Source: Hymenobacter crusticola
GTDB lineage: Bacteria; Bacteroidota; Bacteroidia; Cytophagales; Hymenobacteraceae
Length of the DNA stretch: 64,000 nt
Direction of reading: 5' to 3'
Assembly: GCF_002154225.1 (NCBI RefSeq)
Contig: NZ_MTSE01000007.1
Span: forward strand, 62,001 to 126,000
The notes under the pieces were generated by a model. The model was not told the DNA's origin, made no database searches, and saw only the letters and a list, made by a program, of their open reading frames with translations. The position numbers and the translations under genes were made by a program. Shown in pieces: positions 17,775-27,208 of the stretch. Numbering within the stretch: position 1 is the stretch's first letter; each line of letters opens with the position of its first letter.

Positions 17775-18752
17775 ATGACAAAACGCAACCCACTGATAGC
17801 CGCACTCGCCCTGAATCTGATGTCTTGCTTGAGGCTGCACGCGCAGGGGCCAAGTCAAGATGTTACTGCTAGCTTTCTGTTATCTATGTCTGTCGCTAAT
17901 CAAACCCGGCTGCACGCGGATGTGCAGTTCCTGACTTCGCTCCAGCCCGCCCGCAACTACCAAAACCTAGCTTCATTAAACAAAGCCGCCGACTACATTC
18001 ACGCTGAGTTCAAGAAGCTAGGTTGCTCGGTGCAAGAACAAAAGTTTCAGGTGCGGAAGCACGAGTATCGCAACGTCATTGCCTCCTTGGGTCCACCCAC
18101 GGCGGCGCGCATCATCGTGGGGGCGCATTACGACGTGTGCGGCGACCAGCCTGGCGCCGACGACAACGCCAGCGCTATAGCTGGCTTGCTCGAAACGGCG
18201 CGGCTGTTGCAAGCCCAGGCGCCTACACTCAAGTACCGCATCGATTTCGTGGCCTACTCGCTCGAAGAGCCACCCTTCTTCGCTACCGAGGACATGGGCA
18301 GTGCTGTGCACGCCAAGTCGTTGCACACGGAAAAAGTGCCCGTGCGCGCCATGCTTTGCTACGAAATGATCGGCTACTTCCGCGACGAGCCTGGCTCCCA
18401 GAAATTCCCCGACCCAGCATTGGCGGCCCTTTATCCTAACACCGGCAATTTTATTATTGTAGTAGGTCGGCAGGGCCAAGAAGCTTTCACGCAGCAAGTA
18501 AAAACGCTGATGAGCGCTCATAGCAAAATCGACGTGCAAAGCATCAATCTACCTACGTCGCAAGGCTTAGCTGGCCTGTCGGACCACCGCAACTACTGGC
18601 GCTACGGCTACGAAGCCGTCATGATCAATGACACATCGTTTCTGCGCAATCCCAACTACCACGAGTCCTCCGACACCATCGATACGCTGGATTTCAAGCG
18701 CATGGCAGAAGTTGTGAATGGGGTGTACGGAGCTATCTTAGGGCTGCTATGA
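17775..18752 (+). CDS. Exported M28 family zinc aminopeptidase
   Basis: The 325-residue protein begins MTKRNPLIAALALNLMS, a signal-peptide-like N terminus ending near HAQ. The M28 metal ligands are visible: GAHYDVCG (His and the following Asp), GADDNASA (bridging Asp), the EE pair in SLEEPPFF and the late NYHESSDT His. Members remove N-terminal residues from peptides using two zinc ions. The ATG at 17775 was chosen because an upstream ATG at 17736 lies in repeat R5. The stop codon overlaps the ATG of the next gene (ATGA at 18749-18752), so the two are probably translated together. Confidence 0.9.
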   Translation: MTKRNPLIAALALNLMSCLRLHAQGPSQDVTASFLLSMSVANQTRLHADVQFLTSLQPARNYQNLASLNKAADYIHAEFKKLGCSVQEQKFQVRKHEYRNVIASLGPPTAARIIVGAHYDVCGDQPGADDNASAIAGLLETARLLQAQAPTLKYRIDFVAYSLEEPPFFATEDMGSAVHAKSLHTEKVPVRAMLCYEMIGYFRDEPGSQKFPDPALAALYPNTGNFIIVVGRQGQEAFTQQVKTLMSAHSKIDVQSINLPTSQGLAGLSDHRNYWRYGYEAVMINDTSFLRNPNYHESSDTIDTLDFKRMAEVVNGVYGAILGLL

Positions 18753-19285
18753 ACCCAACTATCTTACTAGTGCCTGGTCTTAGTAACTCGGGGCCGCAGC
18801 ATTGGCAGAGCCTGTGGGCAGCGTTCTACCAGTATCCGCGGGTGGAGCAGCAAGAGTGGGACCACCCGCGGTGCGCCGATTGGGTGCAAGGTTTGCACGA
18901 AGCAATCCTGCGCGCCGAAGCGCCGGTCGTATTAGTGGCGCATAGCCTCGGGTGTAGTACCGTTGGACACTGGGCGCAGCAGCACCCCACTCAGGCCGTT
19001 GTTGGCGCACTATTAGTTGCGCCAGCAGACACCGACCGGGCCGATTTCCCCGTCGAAGCTATGGGGTTTGCTCCCATGCCTCAGCAACGGTTGCCATTTG
19101 CGAGCCAAGTAGTAGCTTCTACGAACGACGAATATGTTTCCCTCGCACGCGCTCAGGCCTTTGCAGCAGCTTGGGGCAGTGCGTTTGTCAACGTTGGTGC
19201 TCTGGGTCACCTCAATGCCGCTTCGAACCTAGGTAGTTGGCCCGCGGGCTACGTTTTGTTACAGCAGCTCCTGAAGCGGATCTAA
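18749..19285 (+). CDS. RBBP9/YdeN family serine hydrolase
   Basis: This small alpha/beta hydrolase (178 residues) matches the RBBP9 family, starting with the strand ILLVPGLSNSGPQHWQ. The nucleophile is in AHSLGC, the acid probably in STNDEY and the base in GALGHLNAASNLG. These enzymes act in the cytoplasm on unknown esters or amides. It overlaps the M28 peptidase gene by 4 nt, which suggests a shared mRNA. Confidence 0.88.
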   Translation: MNPTILLVPGLSNSGPQHWQSLWAAFYQYPRVEQQEWDHPRCADWVQGLHEAILRAEAPVVLVAHSLGCSTVGHWAQQHPTQAVVGALLVAPADTDRADFPVEAMGFAPMPQQRLPFASQVVASTNDEYVSLARAQAFAAAWGSAFVNVGALGHLNAASNLGSWPAGYVLLQQLLKRI

Positions 19286-19645
19286 GCGTTTGGAGTTTTC
19301 CTATGTCTTCGGCTAACCACCTAGGTTGGTCGGCCGACGCACTATGCCTCAAAAAACAGGCTTGAAACGTAAAGGCGAAGTTTACCAGGCATAAGTAGAG
19401 GGAACGTAACTGGCAGAGAGACCCGCTTCAGAAAGGTATTTTTTGGGAGAAGAGGTACTTTTTCGATAAAACCAAATTTAGGACAGGCTACTGTTATTTA
19501 TCGAGTAGGTTGTTAAATAATGTAGTGTTTTTAGATAAACTACCTCAATTTTCGAGGTATATCTTGTGTAATTATTAATGTTTACGGTATATTGCCATCA
19601 TATTTCATAGCAGCCACATTCCAAAAATTACCCGTTCAAAGCACT
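19286..19645. other. AT-rich spacer upstream of amt
   Basis: These 360 nt hold no convincing gene. The part from about 19440 to 19600 is much richer in A and T than its surroundings and is likely the amt control region, but no exact TAnnTTTG promoter was found. A TTG-initiated extension of the amt frame begins at 19592 and is judged false. Confidence 0.5.
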
Positions 19646-21046
19646 ATGTCTAGTTCCTCCACGGGCTTTCGGCCTAGTCTGAGTTTGTTTGCGCTCCTAG
19701 CTTGTTTGGCCCTGGGAGCTGTAGCGGCCTTTATGCCTGCTAATCACCCGGCAGCGGCACCTGGCACCATCAACGGTGCCGATGTAGCCTGGATGCTAAC
19801 CGCTACGGCCTTCGTCCTAATCATGACGCCTGGGTTGTCGTTTTTCTACGGCGGCATGGTGCGGCCCAAAAACGTGATTTCGACGATGCTGCAAAGCTTC
19901 GTGGCGATGGGCGTAATCACGCTGGTGTTTTACTTTGTGGGCTTCTCGCTGGCCTACGGCGACAGTTGGCACGGTCTGATTGGCAACCCCTTCACGTTTG
20001 CGATGCTGCGCAACGTAGGTACGGCCACGCACCCGCTGCTTTCCCCTACCATTCCGCTGATTTTGTACTTCGCTTTTCAGCTGAAATTTGCCATTATCAC
20101 ACCGGCCCTCATCACGGGTTCCTTCGCTGAGCGGGTGCGGTTTAAGGGCTACCTAGCCTTTATGGTGCTGTTTTGCCTATTCATCTACTGCCCGTTGGCG
20201 CACTGGACCTGGCACCCCGAAGGCTTTCTGCACAAGTGGGGCGTGCTCGATTTTGCGGGCGGCACGGTAGTGCACATTTCGGCAGGTATTGCTGCCCTAG
20301 CTGGCGCTATGGTGTTAGGGCCACGCGTGGCGCAGGGTCGTAGCACGTCTTTCTCGACGCCCAACGTGCCGTACGTACTCCTCGGTACGGGCCTGCTTTG
20401 GATGGGATGGTTTGGCTTCAACTCTGGCTCGGCCCTCGGTGCCAACGAACTAGCGGCACTGTCGTTTGCGAATACCAACCTCGCTTCGGCGGCGGCCTTA
20501 GTGATGTGGTTGCTGATTGAAGTGGCTCGTGGCGGTAAGCCCACGGCAATGGGCGCTTGCATCGGGGCCGTCGTTGGCCTAGTAGCCATCACGCCCGCCG
20601 CTGGCTACGTCGATTATGGTCAAAGCGTGCTGATCGGCATGGTAGCGTCGCTAATTAGTGCTGCGGCCGTGCATTGGAAAAACAGCCGTACGAACATCGA
20701 TGATACACTCGACGTGTTTCCTTGCCACGGCCTAGGCGGTATTGTGGGCATGATCCTGACGGGTGTGTTTGCTTCTAACGGCGGCCTTGTGCACGGCACC
20801 ACTACGCTGTTTGGCTACCACATGCTCGGGCTCGTGATTGTAATAGCGTACTGCTTCGTGGGCTCCTGGATCCTGCTGAAAGTCACCGATAAACTCTTTG
20901 GCTTACGCGTGAAACAATCGGACGAAGAGCTAGGCCTCGACCTAAGCCAGCACGAGGAGTCTACTTACCACGTTGACGAAGAGTTTGAAAAAACCTACCG
21001 TAAGGAAAAGGACTCGGTAGCGGAGCGCATCGAGCAAATTGCCTAA
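19646..21046 (+). CDS. amt: Ammonium transporter
   Basis: Amt moves ammonium across the inner membrane as a trimer. The 466-residue protein has an N-terminal hydrophobic leader, then about 11 membrane helices. Conserved segments are GLSFFYGGMVRPKN, FAGGTVVHISAGIAALAGA (first pore His region) and DVFPCHGLGGIVGMILTGVF (second pore His). The C-terminal tail after about residue 425 is long and acidic (SDEELGLDLSQHEES). The start MSSSSTGFRPS was chosen over an upstream TTG. No glnK gene is adjacent, unlike in many bacteria, so the PII partner must be elsewhere. Confidence 0.95.
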   Translation: MSSSSTGFRPSLSLFALLACLALGAVAAFMPANHPAAAPGTINGADVAWMLTATAFVLIMTPGLSFFYGGMVRPKNVISTMLQSFVAMGVITLVFYFVGFSLAYGDSWHGLIGNPFTFAMLRNVGTATHPLLSPTIPLILYFAFQLKFAIITPALITGSFAERVRFKGYLAFMVLFCLFIYCPLAHWTWHPEGFLHKWGVLDFAGGTVVHISAGIAALAGAMVLGPRVAQGRSTSFSTPNVPYVLLGTGLLWMGWFGFNSGSALGANELAALSFANTNLASAAALVMWLLIEVARGGKPTAMGACIGAVVGLVAITPAAGYVDYGQSVLIGMVASLISAAAVHWKNSRTNIDDTLDVFPCHGLGGIVGMILTGVFASNGGLVHGTTTLFGYHMLGLVIVIAYCFVGSWILLKVTDKLFGLRVKQSDEELGLDLSQHEESTYHVDEEFEKTYRKEKDSVAERIEQIA

Positions 21047-21070
21047 GCTAGGTAGACTAGCGCAAGAGTA

Positions 21071-21115
21071 ATAACCAGAAAGCCATCGGCCACAAGCCGA
21101 TGGCTTTCTGGTTAT
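21071..21115. terminator. Hairpin terminator between amt and the ClpP gene
   Basis: Twenty-nt perfectly complementary arms lie at 21071-21090 and 21096-21115 around a CACAA loop (core AAAGCCATCGGC). It separates two convergent genes and can act in both directions. Confidence 0.88.
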
Positions 21116-21146
21116 ATAACCGCCTCAAGTTGCCCAGCCGGGCATG

Positions 21147-21860
21147 CTACAGCAGGGGCGGCGTCTCATCATGGCGCATCAGTACTTCATCGATCAAGCC
21201 GTAGGCTTTTGCTTCGTCGGCGCGCAGCCAGTAGTCCCGGTCGGAGTGGTCGTAGATTTCCTGGTAGGTCTTGCCGGTATGGTGGGCCAAGATGTTGTAC
21301 AGCTCAGCGCGCAGTTTCAGAATCTCGCGCGCCGTGATTTCGATATCGGTCGACGGGCCTTGCGCGCCACCCGAGGGCTGATGAATCATCACGCGGGCGT
21401 GCGGCAAGGCTGAGCGTTTACCCGCTGCGCCGCCCGCTAGCAGCACCGCGCCCATTGAGAGCGCCACACCCGTGCAAATGGTGGCTACGTCGGGCCCGAT
21501 GTACTGCATGGTGTCGTAGATACCTAGCCCGGCGTACACCGAGCCGCCCGGCGAGTTGACGTACAACAGGATATCTTTTTGCGCGTCAACTGATTCCAGA
21601 AATAAAAGCTGAGCCGTGATGACGTTGGCAATCTGATCATCAACGGCAGTGCCCAGGAAAATAATCCGATCCATAATTAGGCGCGAAAACACGTCGATTT
21701 CGGCAAAACGGGTGGGCCGCTCTTCAATAACCGAACGCGTCATGGCCGTAACGAAAGGATGTGCTTGGCCTTCTAGGTGGCGCACGTACCGGTCTACCCC
21801 TAGGCCGCTGAGTCCTTGGCTGTGCACAGCAAACTTGCGAAATTCTTGCTTGGTAAGCAT
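21147..21860 (-). CDS. clpP: ATP-dependent Clp protease proteolytic subunit
   Basis: ClpP forms the 14-subunit barrel that degrades proteins delivered by ClpX or ClpA-type unfoldases. The chosen start (ATG at 21858-21860) gives 237 residues beginning MLTKQEFRKFAV. The serine protease triad is visible as S135 in GVALSMGA, H160 in MIHQPSGG and D209 in DRDYWL. The segment YVNSPGGSVYAG is also conserved. The N terminus is some 35 residues longer than in E. coli ClpP. No clpX follows, so this may be one of several clpP copies. Confidence 0.9.
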   Translation of the reverse strand: MLTKQEFRKFAVHSQGLSGLGVDRYVRHLEGQAHPFVTAMTRSVIEERPTRFAEIDVFSRLIMDRIIFLGTAVDDQIANVITAQLLFLESVDAQKDILLYVNSPGGSVYAGLGIYDTMQYIGPDVATICTGVALSMGAVLLAGGAAGKRSALPHARVMIHQPSGGAQGPSTDIEITAREILKLRAELYNILAHHTGKTYQEIYDHSDRDYWLRADEAKAYGLIDEVLMRHDETPPLL

Positions 21861-22031
21861 AAGAAGGAGGTAAGAGACGCAAAGCCTTTTTCCGCGCGCC
21901 GGCAACAGCGAGCCGGGCACTCAGAAAAGTGCTTGCTAGTGAGACAATACGTTCGTGGGGGAGTAGTCGCGAGCTACCAGAAACACCTAGGCGCCAGCCA
22001 GAAAGCGCAGCGGCTAGGTAAGATACAGCGC

Positions 22032-22328
22032 CTAGCGCTTGGCGAGGAAGAAATAACAGCGCAGCTGATAACGTAAGGCGGAGAGTAGGGCCTTGCACTG
22101 CGCTATTCGGCTGGGGCGTTTTGTCCCGTAAAGCTGTTGGTGAATAACAGCCAATTCACGGCGAAGCTGTTGCTGCCCCGCTACGTACAAGCCTTGGTAC
22201 AGCTGGCGCTGAAGGTCCGTATCAGCTGCGAGGTCAGCATCTACTAGCTCCTGCACGTACCAGTCGGCGGCTGGCTGGTGAAGCAGGTGATCCTCAATTC
22301 GTTGCAAACGCTCTAGTTCAGGCCGCAT
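22032..22328 (-). CDS. Small hypothetical protein coupled to the ECF sigma gene
   Basis: The 98-residue frame starts at ATG 22326-22328 inside the last codons of the sigma factor gene, so the two are overlapping and probably co-translated. The N-terminal half (MRPELERLQRIEDHLL...) resembles the cytoplasmic head of Bacteroidota anti-sigma proteins, which typically read I-E-x-Y-L then acidic residues and DLQRQL. There is no membrane segment and the C terminus is basic. It may be a soluble anti-sigma or partner factor; this is inferred mainly from position. Confidence 0.55.
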   Translation of the reverse strand: MRPELERLQRIEDHLLHQPAADWYVQELVDADLAADTDLQRQLYQGLYVAGQQQLRRELAVIHQQLYGTKRPSRIAQCKALLSALRYQLRCYFFLAKR

Positions 22329-22932
22329 GATTTTCGTAAAAAAAGACAGTGGCTGCAACCTTGCGCACCGCCGTGCGCAAGCGTTCTAAGCATTTGAATT
22401 TCTGAACCGTGGCCGAGCGCACGCTGCTGTAGTGGTGAGTGGCCGCAATCTGCTCCAGGGGCTCTTTGAAGTAATAAAAAGAGACCAGGAGGCTCTTGCA
22501 CTTCGCACCGAGATTTTCCACGTAATCCAACACCAGTTCTGCCTGGGAGGTGGTGGGCGCTGTCTCTGAATCGGCGGGTGCCGATTCGGCAAAGTCGGTA
22601 TGTTCTTCCTCTAGCGTGGTGCTGGGCTGGCGGCTGCGCCGAGCTAGCTCGCGGTGCCACAAGTTGCGGCAAATGCTGACGAGGTATGTGCTCGGCGCAG
22701 CGGTCAGGGTCAACGAACCGTGCACTGCCTTTTCGTAGAAGATAACTAGGGCATCGTGGAAGATATCTTGGGCGTCTTGGCTAGAGCCGCTGTGCCGCAA
22801 CACGTGCCGCCGTACCAGCGGAAAGGTCTGTTGGTACAGCTGCGTGAGGACCCGCTCACGGTTGGTGAGCAGCGCCTCTTGCAGCGCTAGGTCAGGCATC
22901 GATGGGGCGAGTGTGGCAAGTGGAGTTCTCAT
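22318..22932 (-). CDS. RNA polymerase sigma factor, ECF / sigma-70 family
   Basis: The 204-residue protein has sigma region 2 (about residues 25-95; SQDAQDIFHDALVIFYEKAV is the region 2.2 signature and STYLVSICRNLWHRELARR region 2.3-2.4) and a weaker region 4 (about 130-190; FYYFKEPLEQIAATHHYSS). The linker between them is long and Glu/Ser/Thr-rich. ECF factors redirect RNA polymerase in response to a signal, usually under an anti-sigma. The downstream overlapping 98-residue gene is the natural candidate partner. The target regulon cannot be predicted. Confidence 0.85.
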   Translation of the reverse strand: MRTPLATLAPSMPDLALQEALLTNRERVLTQLYQQTFPLVRRHVLRHSGSSQDAQDIFHDALVIFYEKAVHGSLTLTAAPSTYLVSICRNLWHRELARRSRQPSTTLEEEHTDFAESAPADSETAPTTSQAELVLDYVENLGAKCKSLLVSFYYFKEPLEQIAATHHYSSVRSATVQKFKCLERLRTAVRKVAATVFFYENHAA

Positions 22933-23043
22933 GCAAACGGAAGTTCTGCTTATTAATCCTCGTTTTGCCTGACTATCACCCTCGCCAGCAAAAAAAATGT
23001 AGCAGTTCGGCCTTCAGTGGCGAACGGCTTAGTAATAGACGGC

Positions 23044-24258
23044 TCAGCGCAAAGCGTAAAACCAAACGTAGAGCACCGTGCCGATTATATAACCACCGAA
23101 GAAGATGTTTTCATAGGGCGGACCTAGGTGCAGGGCGGTAATCCCGACGGCAACGAGCCCAAGTACGGCCAAGCTCACACCAAACCAAAAGGAACGCTGC
23201 CGTTGCGCCGGTACTGCTAAACGCCAGGTACCCACAAGGGGAAAGAGAAGTCCCATTGCCACGAAGCCAAGCATGTTTAAGGGAGCTAGCTTCGTCAGAA
23301 AACCCGCCGCGAGGAGCAAAAGGCCCGTGCCTAACAGCGCCGAAAAATGCGTCGATTGCCGCACCTGCGTGGCGCTCAAGGCGTGGCGACCATACGGGTT
23401 AAAGCGCAGCAGTGTGTTAAACAGCGGATCAGCAAACCAACTCATAAAAACCAGTACCAAGTAGAGTGGTAGTAGCAGCGGAAAAAAGCGCGAGAAAATA
23501 AACAGACCTAGGAAGAGGCCCCGGCGTGCGCTGTCGCTGAGCGAAGACGACCAATAGGCGAAGCGCATAAAACCGCGATACACCCAATACTGCGTTTTAA
23601 GCGCTTCAACCAAGCCTTCCCGAGCATACTCAGAAGTAGGAGAGAGCCGCAGGGCCTGTCGAAAATGCTCCAAAGCCGGTTTGGCCTGACCTGTTTCTAA
23701 TGCCACCCAACCTGCGTCGGCGTGGGTGCCGGCGTCATCCGGGTCGTGGTGCAAGGCGCGGCCGAGGGCGTCAGCCGCCTCATCGCGCCGACCAAGGCGA
23801 GTCAGAGAGCGGGCCCGTAGTCCCAGGCAATCAACGTGTTCGGGGTCATAGGAAAGGCCCGTTTCGGCGGCCTTCAATGCGGCTTGCCACTGATGCCGCT
23901 GAAAGCGAATAATGCCTAGCGTGTGGTAATAATTCGGATCCGTGGGGTCGAGCGCTAGGGCGTGCTCAATGGCTACCAGCGCGGCTGGCTGCCGATGCTG
24001 CCGCAGGTGCGCCAGGCTGAGCAAGTAATAAGCAAAATCGTATTCGGGCGCCAGGTGAATCGCGGTTTCTGCTTCGGCTTGGCCTTCCTCTAACTTGGCC
24101 TGATCGAGTAAGCACATGCCCAGCCAGGCGTGGGCTAGGGCATCAGTTGGATCGGTTTGAAGAATGCGGCGCAGCTCCTGCTCGGCTTGCGGCGCGCGGC
24201 CCTGGCGAAGCAGCAACAAGACGCGTTCAGACCAATGGTAGGAGGAGGCGTGTTCCAT
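23044..24258 (-). CDS. TPR protein with C-terminal membrane domain
   Basis: The 404-residue protein has about six tetratricopeptide repeats (residues 10-225; for example ALAHAWLGMCLLDQAKLEEG and ALAIDPTDPNYYHTLG-like units) followed by four or five hydrophobic segments (about 255-400). It is probably a membrane-anchored scaffold facing the cytoplasm. It lies downstream of a TPR-AAA ATPase on the same strand, 371 nt away, and the two may work together on a protein complex. No enzymatic motif is visible. Confidence 0.75.
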   Translation of the reverse strand: MEHASSYHWSERVLLLLRQGRAPQAEQELRRILQTDPTDALAHAWLGMCLLDQAKLEEGQAEAETAIHLAPEYDFAYYLLSLAHLRQHRQPAALVAIEHALALDPTDPNYYHTLGIIRFQRHQWQAALKAAETGLSYDPEHVDCLGLRARSLTRLGRRDEAADALGRALHHDPDDAGTHADAGWVALETGQAKPALEHFRQALRLSPTSEYAREGLVEALKTQYWVYRGFMRFAYWSSSLSDSARRGLFLGLFIFSRFFPLLLPLYLVLVFMSWFADPLFNTLLRFNPYGRHALSATQVRQSTHFSALLGTGLLLLAAGFLTKLAPLNMLGFVAMGLLFPLVGTWRLAVPAQRQRSFWFGVSLAVLGLVAVGITALHLGPPYENIFFGGYIIGTVLYVWFYALR

Positions 24259-24629
24259 GTAAAGAATAATTCTATCGGATAGAGCGGTTGCTTACTTGGT
24301 AGCAAAAGACGCTTAGATAAATCAGTATCTGACCCCACTGAATACGGTGCTTGCGCGGGAGCATCACGAACGGGTCGTAAGGCTGCGTAGATGCATAACA
24401 TGCTAGGAATAGGCCAGCAGCGGTCTGCCTACGGTATCATCGAAAACCGATGCCATGACGTAGCTCTTAACGACTGGTAGCGAACCAGCCGTGCTGGCTA
24501 TTGTGTCGCTTGCCACACCAGCACCTAGCCTCAATTCAACAAACCTAGGGACAAGGCATTCAAATAGCAGCATGTCTAGCAACTGCTGTACTGGCTCAGG
24601 CCTCTGACGGCCATCTACGCGCTGCAGAC
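24259..24629. other. Spacer between the two TPR genes
   Basis: These 371 nt contain no convincing gene or RNA on either strand. A few short hairpins are possible, such as CCAGC facing GCTGG near 24490-24500, but none is a clear terminator. Confidence 0.4.
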
Positions 24630-26015
24630 TTACTCTCGTGGTTTTTTGATGCCCAAGTACACCAGAATATCGTCGTACACACCGCCTTCATTCGAGTAGA
24701 GCGCATAATTCTTGGCCGTGGCAAACCATTCCTTTGTGCTAGCTCGGACCTGCTTGGCTGCGTTCAGCAAGTCGTTTTGCTCGATAGGTAATGGCCGCCC
24801 TAACTTCATCGATTCGCGCAACCTAGCTTCAATAGCTACATCTAGCAGCGCTTTGAGGTCGGCGCCGGAAAGGCCAGGCGTTTTGGCCGCTACAGCGGCT
24901 ATGTTCACGCTAGTGGCCAAGGGCTTTTCACGCAGCAACACCTCCAGTACGGCGGACCGAGCCGGCTCATCGGGCGGGGTGACCAGCACAATGCGGTCGA
25001 AGCGGCCGGGGCGTCGAAAGGCGGCGTCGAGGTGCCAGGGCGCGTTGGTGGCTGCCATAATGAGCACGCCGTCATTAGCGCGGGTAGCGCCGTCTAGCTC
25101 CGCCAAAAATTGGTTGACCAAGGAGCGGCCAGCGCTCTGACGCAAGTCGTGGCGGTTAGCAGCCAGGGCATCTACTTCGTCAAAGAATAGCACGCACGGC
25201 GCTTGCAAGCGGGCCATCTCGAAAAGCTGGTGCAAGTTCTTCTCACTGTTGCCCAGCCACATGTCCAGGATGTCGTTGATGCCAACGTTGATAAAGGAAG
25301 CCTTCACCTCGCCAGCAGTGGCACGAGCTAGGTGCGTTTTGCCGCAGCCGGGGGGGCCGTACAGCAGCAAGCCGCCGCCGGTTGCTTTGCCGTACGCCTT
25401 ATACAGGTCGGGGTACTGGAGCGGATGGATGATCTTAAGACGAATTTCCTCCTTTACTGCCTCCATACCGCCCACATCCGAGAAGTTGATTTTGGGCTTC
25501 TCTAAACCGGAGAATAACGCTTGTTCATCAATAACTAAACCGGCGCTGCTAGGCATCTCGGTGGGCGGCCCTCCGTGTGCTGGTTGCGCGGGCTGCGCTA
25601 GACTCTTCTCCCGGAGCTGAGCCAAGAGTTCGGCATCTTCTAGAGCAGGATTGTATTGTTGGGCCGTCTCGTAAGCCTCACGGGCGGCGGTAAGCTGACC
25701 GGTGCGCGCCAGCAAGCGTGCATGCAACAGGTGAGCGCGCGCATGTTCAGGGTAGCCCTTCAGCAGCTCTTCGACCACCACAAAGGCTGCCGAGGTTTTA
25801 TTGAGCGCTGCGTACACTTCGGCTAGGCCGAGCTGCAAGTCGGGGTCGGCGGGGGCTAGGCGCAGACCGGCGCGGTACGTGTCTTCGGCCTCTACTAAGC
25901 GCCCAACCTGCAGCAGCAATGCCGCAACATGCTTGCGCAGTGGAAGATTATCGGGAGAAAAAGAAAGGGCCTCTAGTAGAGGTTGGATAGCAGCAGGATC
26001 GGAAAAGGTGGACAT
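24630..26015 (-). CDS. AAA ATPase with N-terminal TPR repeats
   Basis: The 461-residue protein has three or so TPR units (about 10-130), a linker, and one AAA domain (about 185-440). The AAA domain shows Walker A GPPGCGKT, Walker B VLFFDEVDAL, sensor 1 IMAATNAPW and the arginine finger region RRPGRFDRIV. Single-ring enzymes of this CDC48/SpoVK-like class remodel protein complexes using ATP. The ATG at 26013-26015 gives MSTFSDPAAIQ; six extra upstream codons are possible. The downstream membrane TPR protein is a plausible partner. Confidence 0.85.
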   Translation of the reverse strand: MSTFSDPAAIQPLLEALSFSPDNLPLRKHVAALLLQVGRLVEAEDTYRAGLRLAPADPDLQLGLAEVYAALNKTSAAFVVVEELLKGYPEHARAHLLHARLLARTGQLTAAREAYETAQQYNPALEDAELLAQLREKSLAQPAQPAHGGPPTEMPSSAGLVIDEQALFSGLEKPKINFSDVGGMEAVKEEIRLKIIHPLQYPDLYKAYGKATGGGLLLYGPPGCGKTHLARATAGEVKASFINVGINDILDMWLGNSEKNLHQLFEMARLQAPCVLFFDEVDALAANRHDLRQSAGRSLVNQFLAELDGATRANDGVLIMAATNAPWHLDAAFRRPGRFDRIVLVTPPDEPARSAVLEVLLREKPLATSVNIAAVAAKTPGLSGADLKALLDVAIEARLRESMKLGRPLPIEQNDLLNAAKQVRASTKEWFATAKNYALYSNEGGVYDDILVYLGIKKPRE

Positions 26016-26162
26016 ACTAACGTTAACAAGCAACTACCGCCAGCTACTAGCGTAGGGCAGCGTCACAAAAAAGTATAAAGTAACAGACCTAATCAAAAGC
26101 TGAATTCGGACTAACACCATGCCAAGGCTTGGCAGCACTGGCACCTAGCTTTAATAAGTGGC

Positions 26163-26960
26163 TTAATCACCCATTTTACTCAAGAAAAAGGATGCTAAAA
26201 AGCCCAGTACGGTAATCAAGCCCGTGAAATTGTGGGCCTCTTCAAAAGCCTCTGGCATCATGGTATCGGCTAGCATCGCTAGGATGGCGCCCGCTGCAAC
26301 GGCTGTGGTAGCGGCCACTACATCAGCCGAAAAGTGGCTGAATACGGCGTAGCCCACCAGCGAGGCCAGTCCCGAAATAATAGCAATACCAGACCATAGC
26401 CAAAAGACGTAGCTCGCCGACCGACCCGACTTCTTCATGCCCGCGGCGCTCGATAAGCCTTCGGGTAAGTTAGACAGAAAAATAGCTACTACCGCTACAG
26501 TACTCACGGCACCGCCCGCCAGCAAGCTCAAGCCGATAACAATACTTTCCGGGATGCCATCGAGGAGGGCACCTAGGGCAATGGCCATTCCATTGTCGTC
26601 GCCAGCGTCTGTACCCGCTTTTTCGCCCGCTTGCGTTTTTTGTCTTTCCTCATGCTGTTGGCTACCAGAGCGTTTGCGGTGCTTCGCCCCTTGGCGAGCT
26701 AGCAGCCAATTGGCTATAGTGTAAGTAGCCGCTCCCCCAATAAAACCGATAGCAGTAGCATCGAAGCCGCCTTTCCGGTAGGCGTCTTCCATCAGCTCCA
26801 ACGACAGCGTGGAAATAAGTACTCCGCTGCCAAATGCCATAATAGCAGCAACAAGGCGCTGCGGCACGCGCAAAAAGTAGCCGGCTCCTGCTCCTATCAG
26901 CAAGGCCGAACCAGATACAAGGCCCCAAAAACCGGCGAGGGCCCAGGTGGGAAATGTCAT
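26163..26960 (-). CDS. ZIP family metal (zinc) transporter
   Basis: This 265-residue inner-membrane protein has about eight hydrophobic segments. The two metal-binding helices of the ZIP family are clear: GALLDGIPESIVIGLS (helix 4) and SNLPEGLSSAAGMKKSG (helix 5). The loop between helices 3 and 4 (about residues 90-120) is charged with a few His residues, as in other ZIPs. ZIP proteins bring zinc or other divalent metals into the cytoplasm. No regulator is adjacent. Confidence 0.88.
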   Translation of the reverse strand: MTFPTWALAGFWGLVSGSALLIGAGAGYFLRVPQRLVAAIMAFGSGVLISTLSLELMEDAYRKGGFDATAIGFIGGAATYTIANWLLARQGAKHRKRSGSQQHEERQKTQAGEKAGTDAGDDNGMAIALGALLDGIPESIVIGLSLLAGGAVSTVAVVAIFLSNLPEGLSSAAGMKKSGRSASYVFWLWSGIAIISGLASLVGYAVFSHFSADVVAATTAVAAGAILAMLADTMMPEAFEEAHNFTGLITVLGFLASFFLSKMGD

Positions 26961-27208
26961 GAGGGGAAAAAGAAAAGTAGGATACTCCTTACCGAATAGC
27001 GCGCAGTGAGGTTGCGCCCAGAGCTAGGTTCTGACTATTGGGCTATCCGGAGCCCATTGCCCACTCTAGTTCAGCCTAGATGATTGCGGGTTTTTTGCTG
27101 CTTATCACATAGTTATGCGATTGACGCAGAAGGCTAGGGATGCTTATTTGCCTAGGCCAATTGGTAGCTGCCGATAGGCAGTGAGGATAGTACTACGCGA
27201 GATAAGCC

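Noticed and set aside
19592..19645. TTG-initiated extension of amt
   Set aside because: The added residues are not hydrophobic leader-like and an ATG follows just before the signal-like helix.
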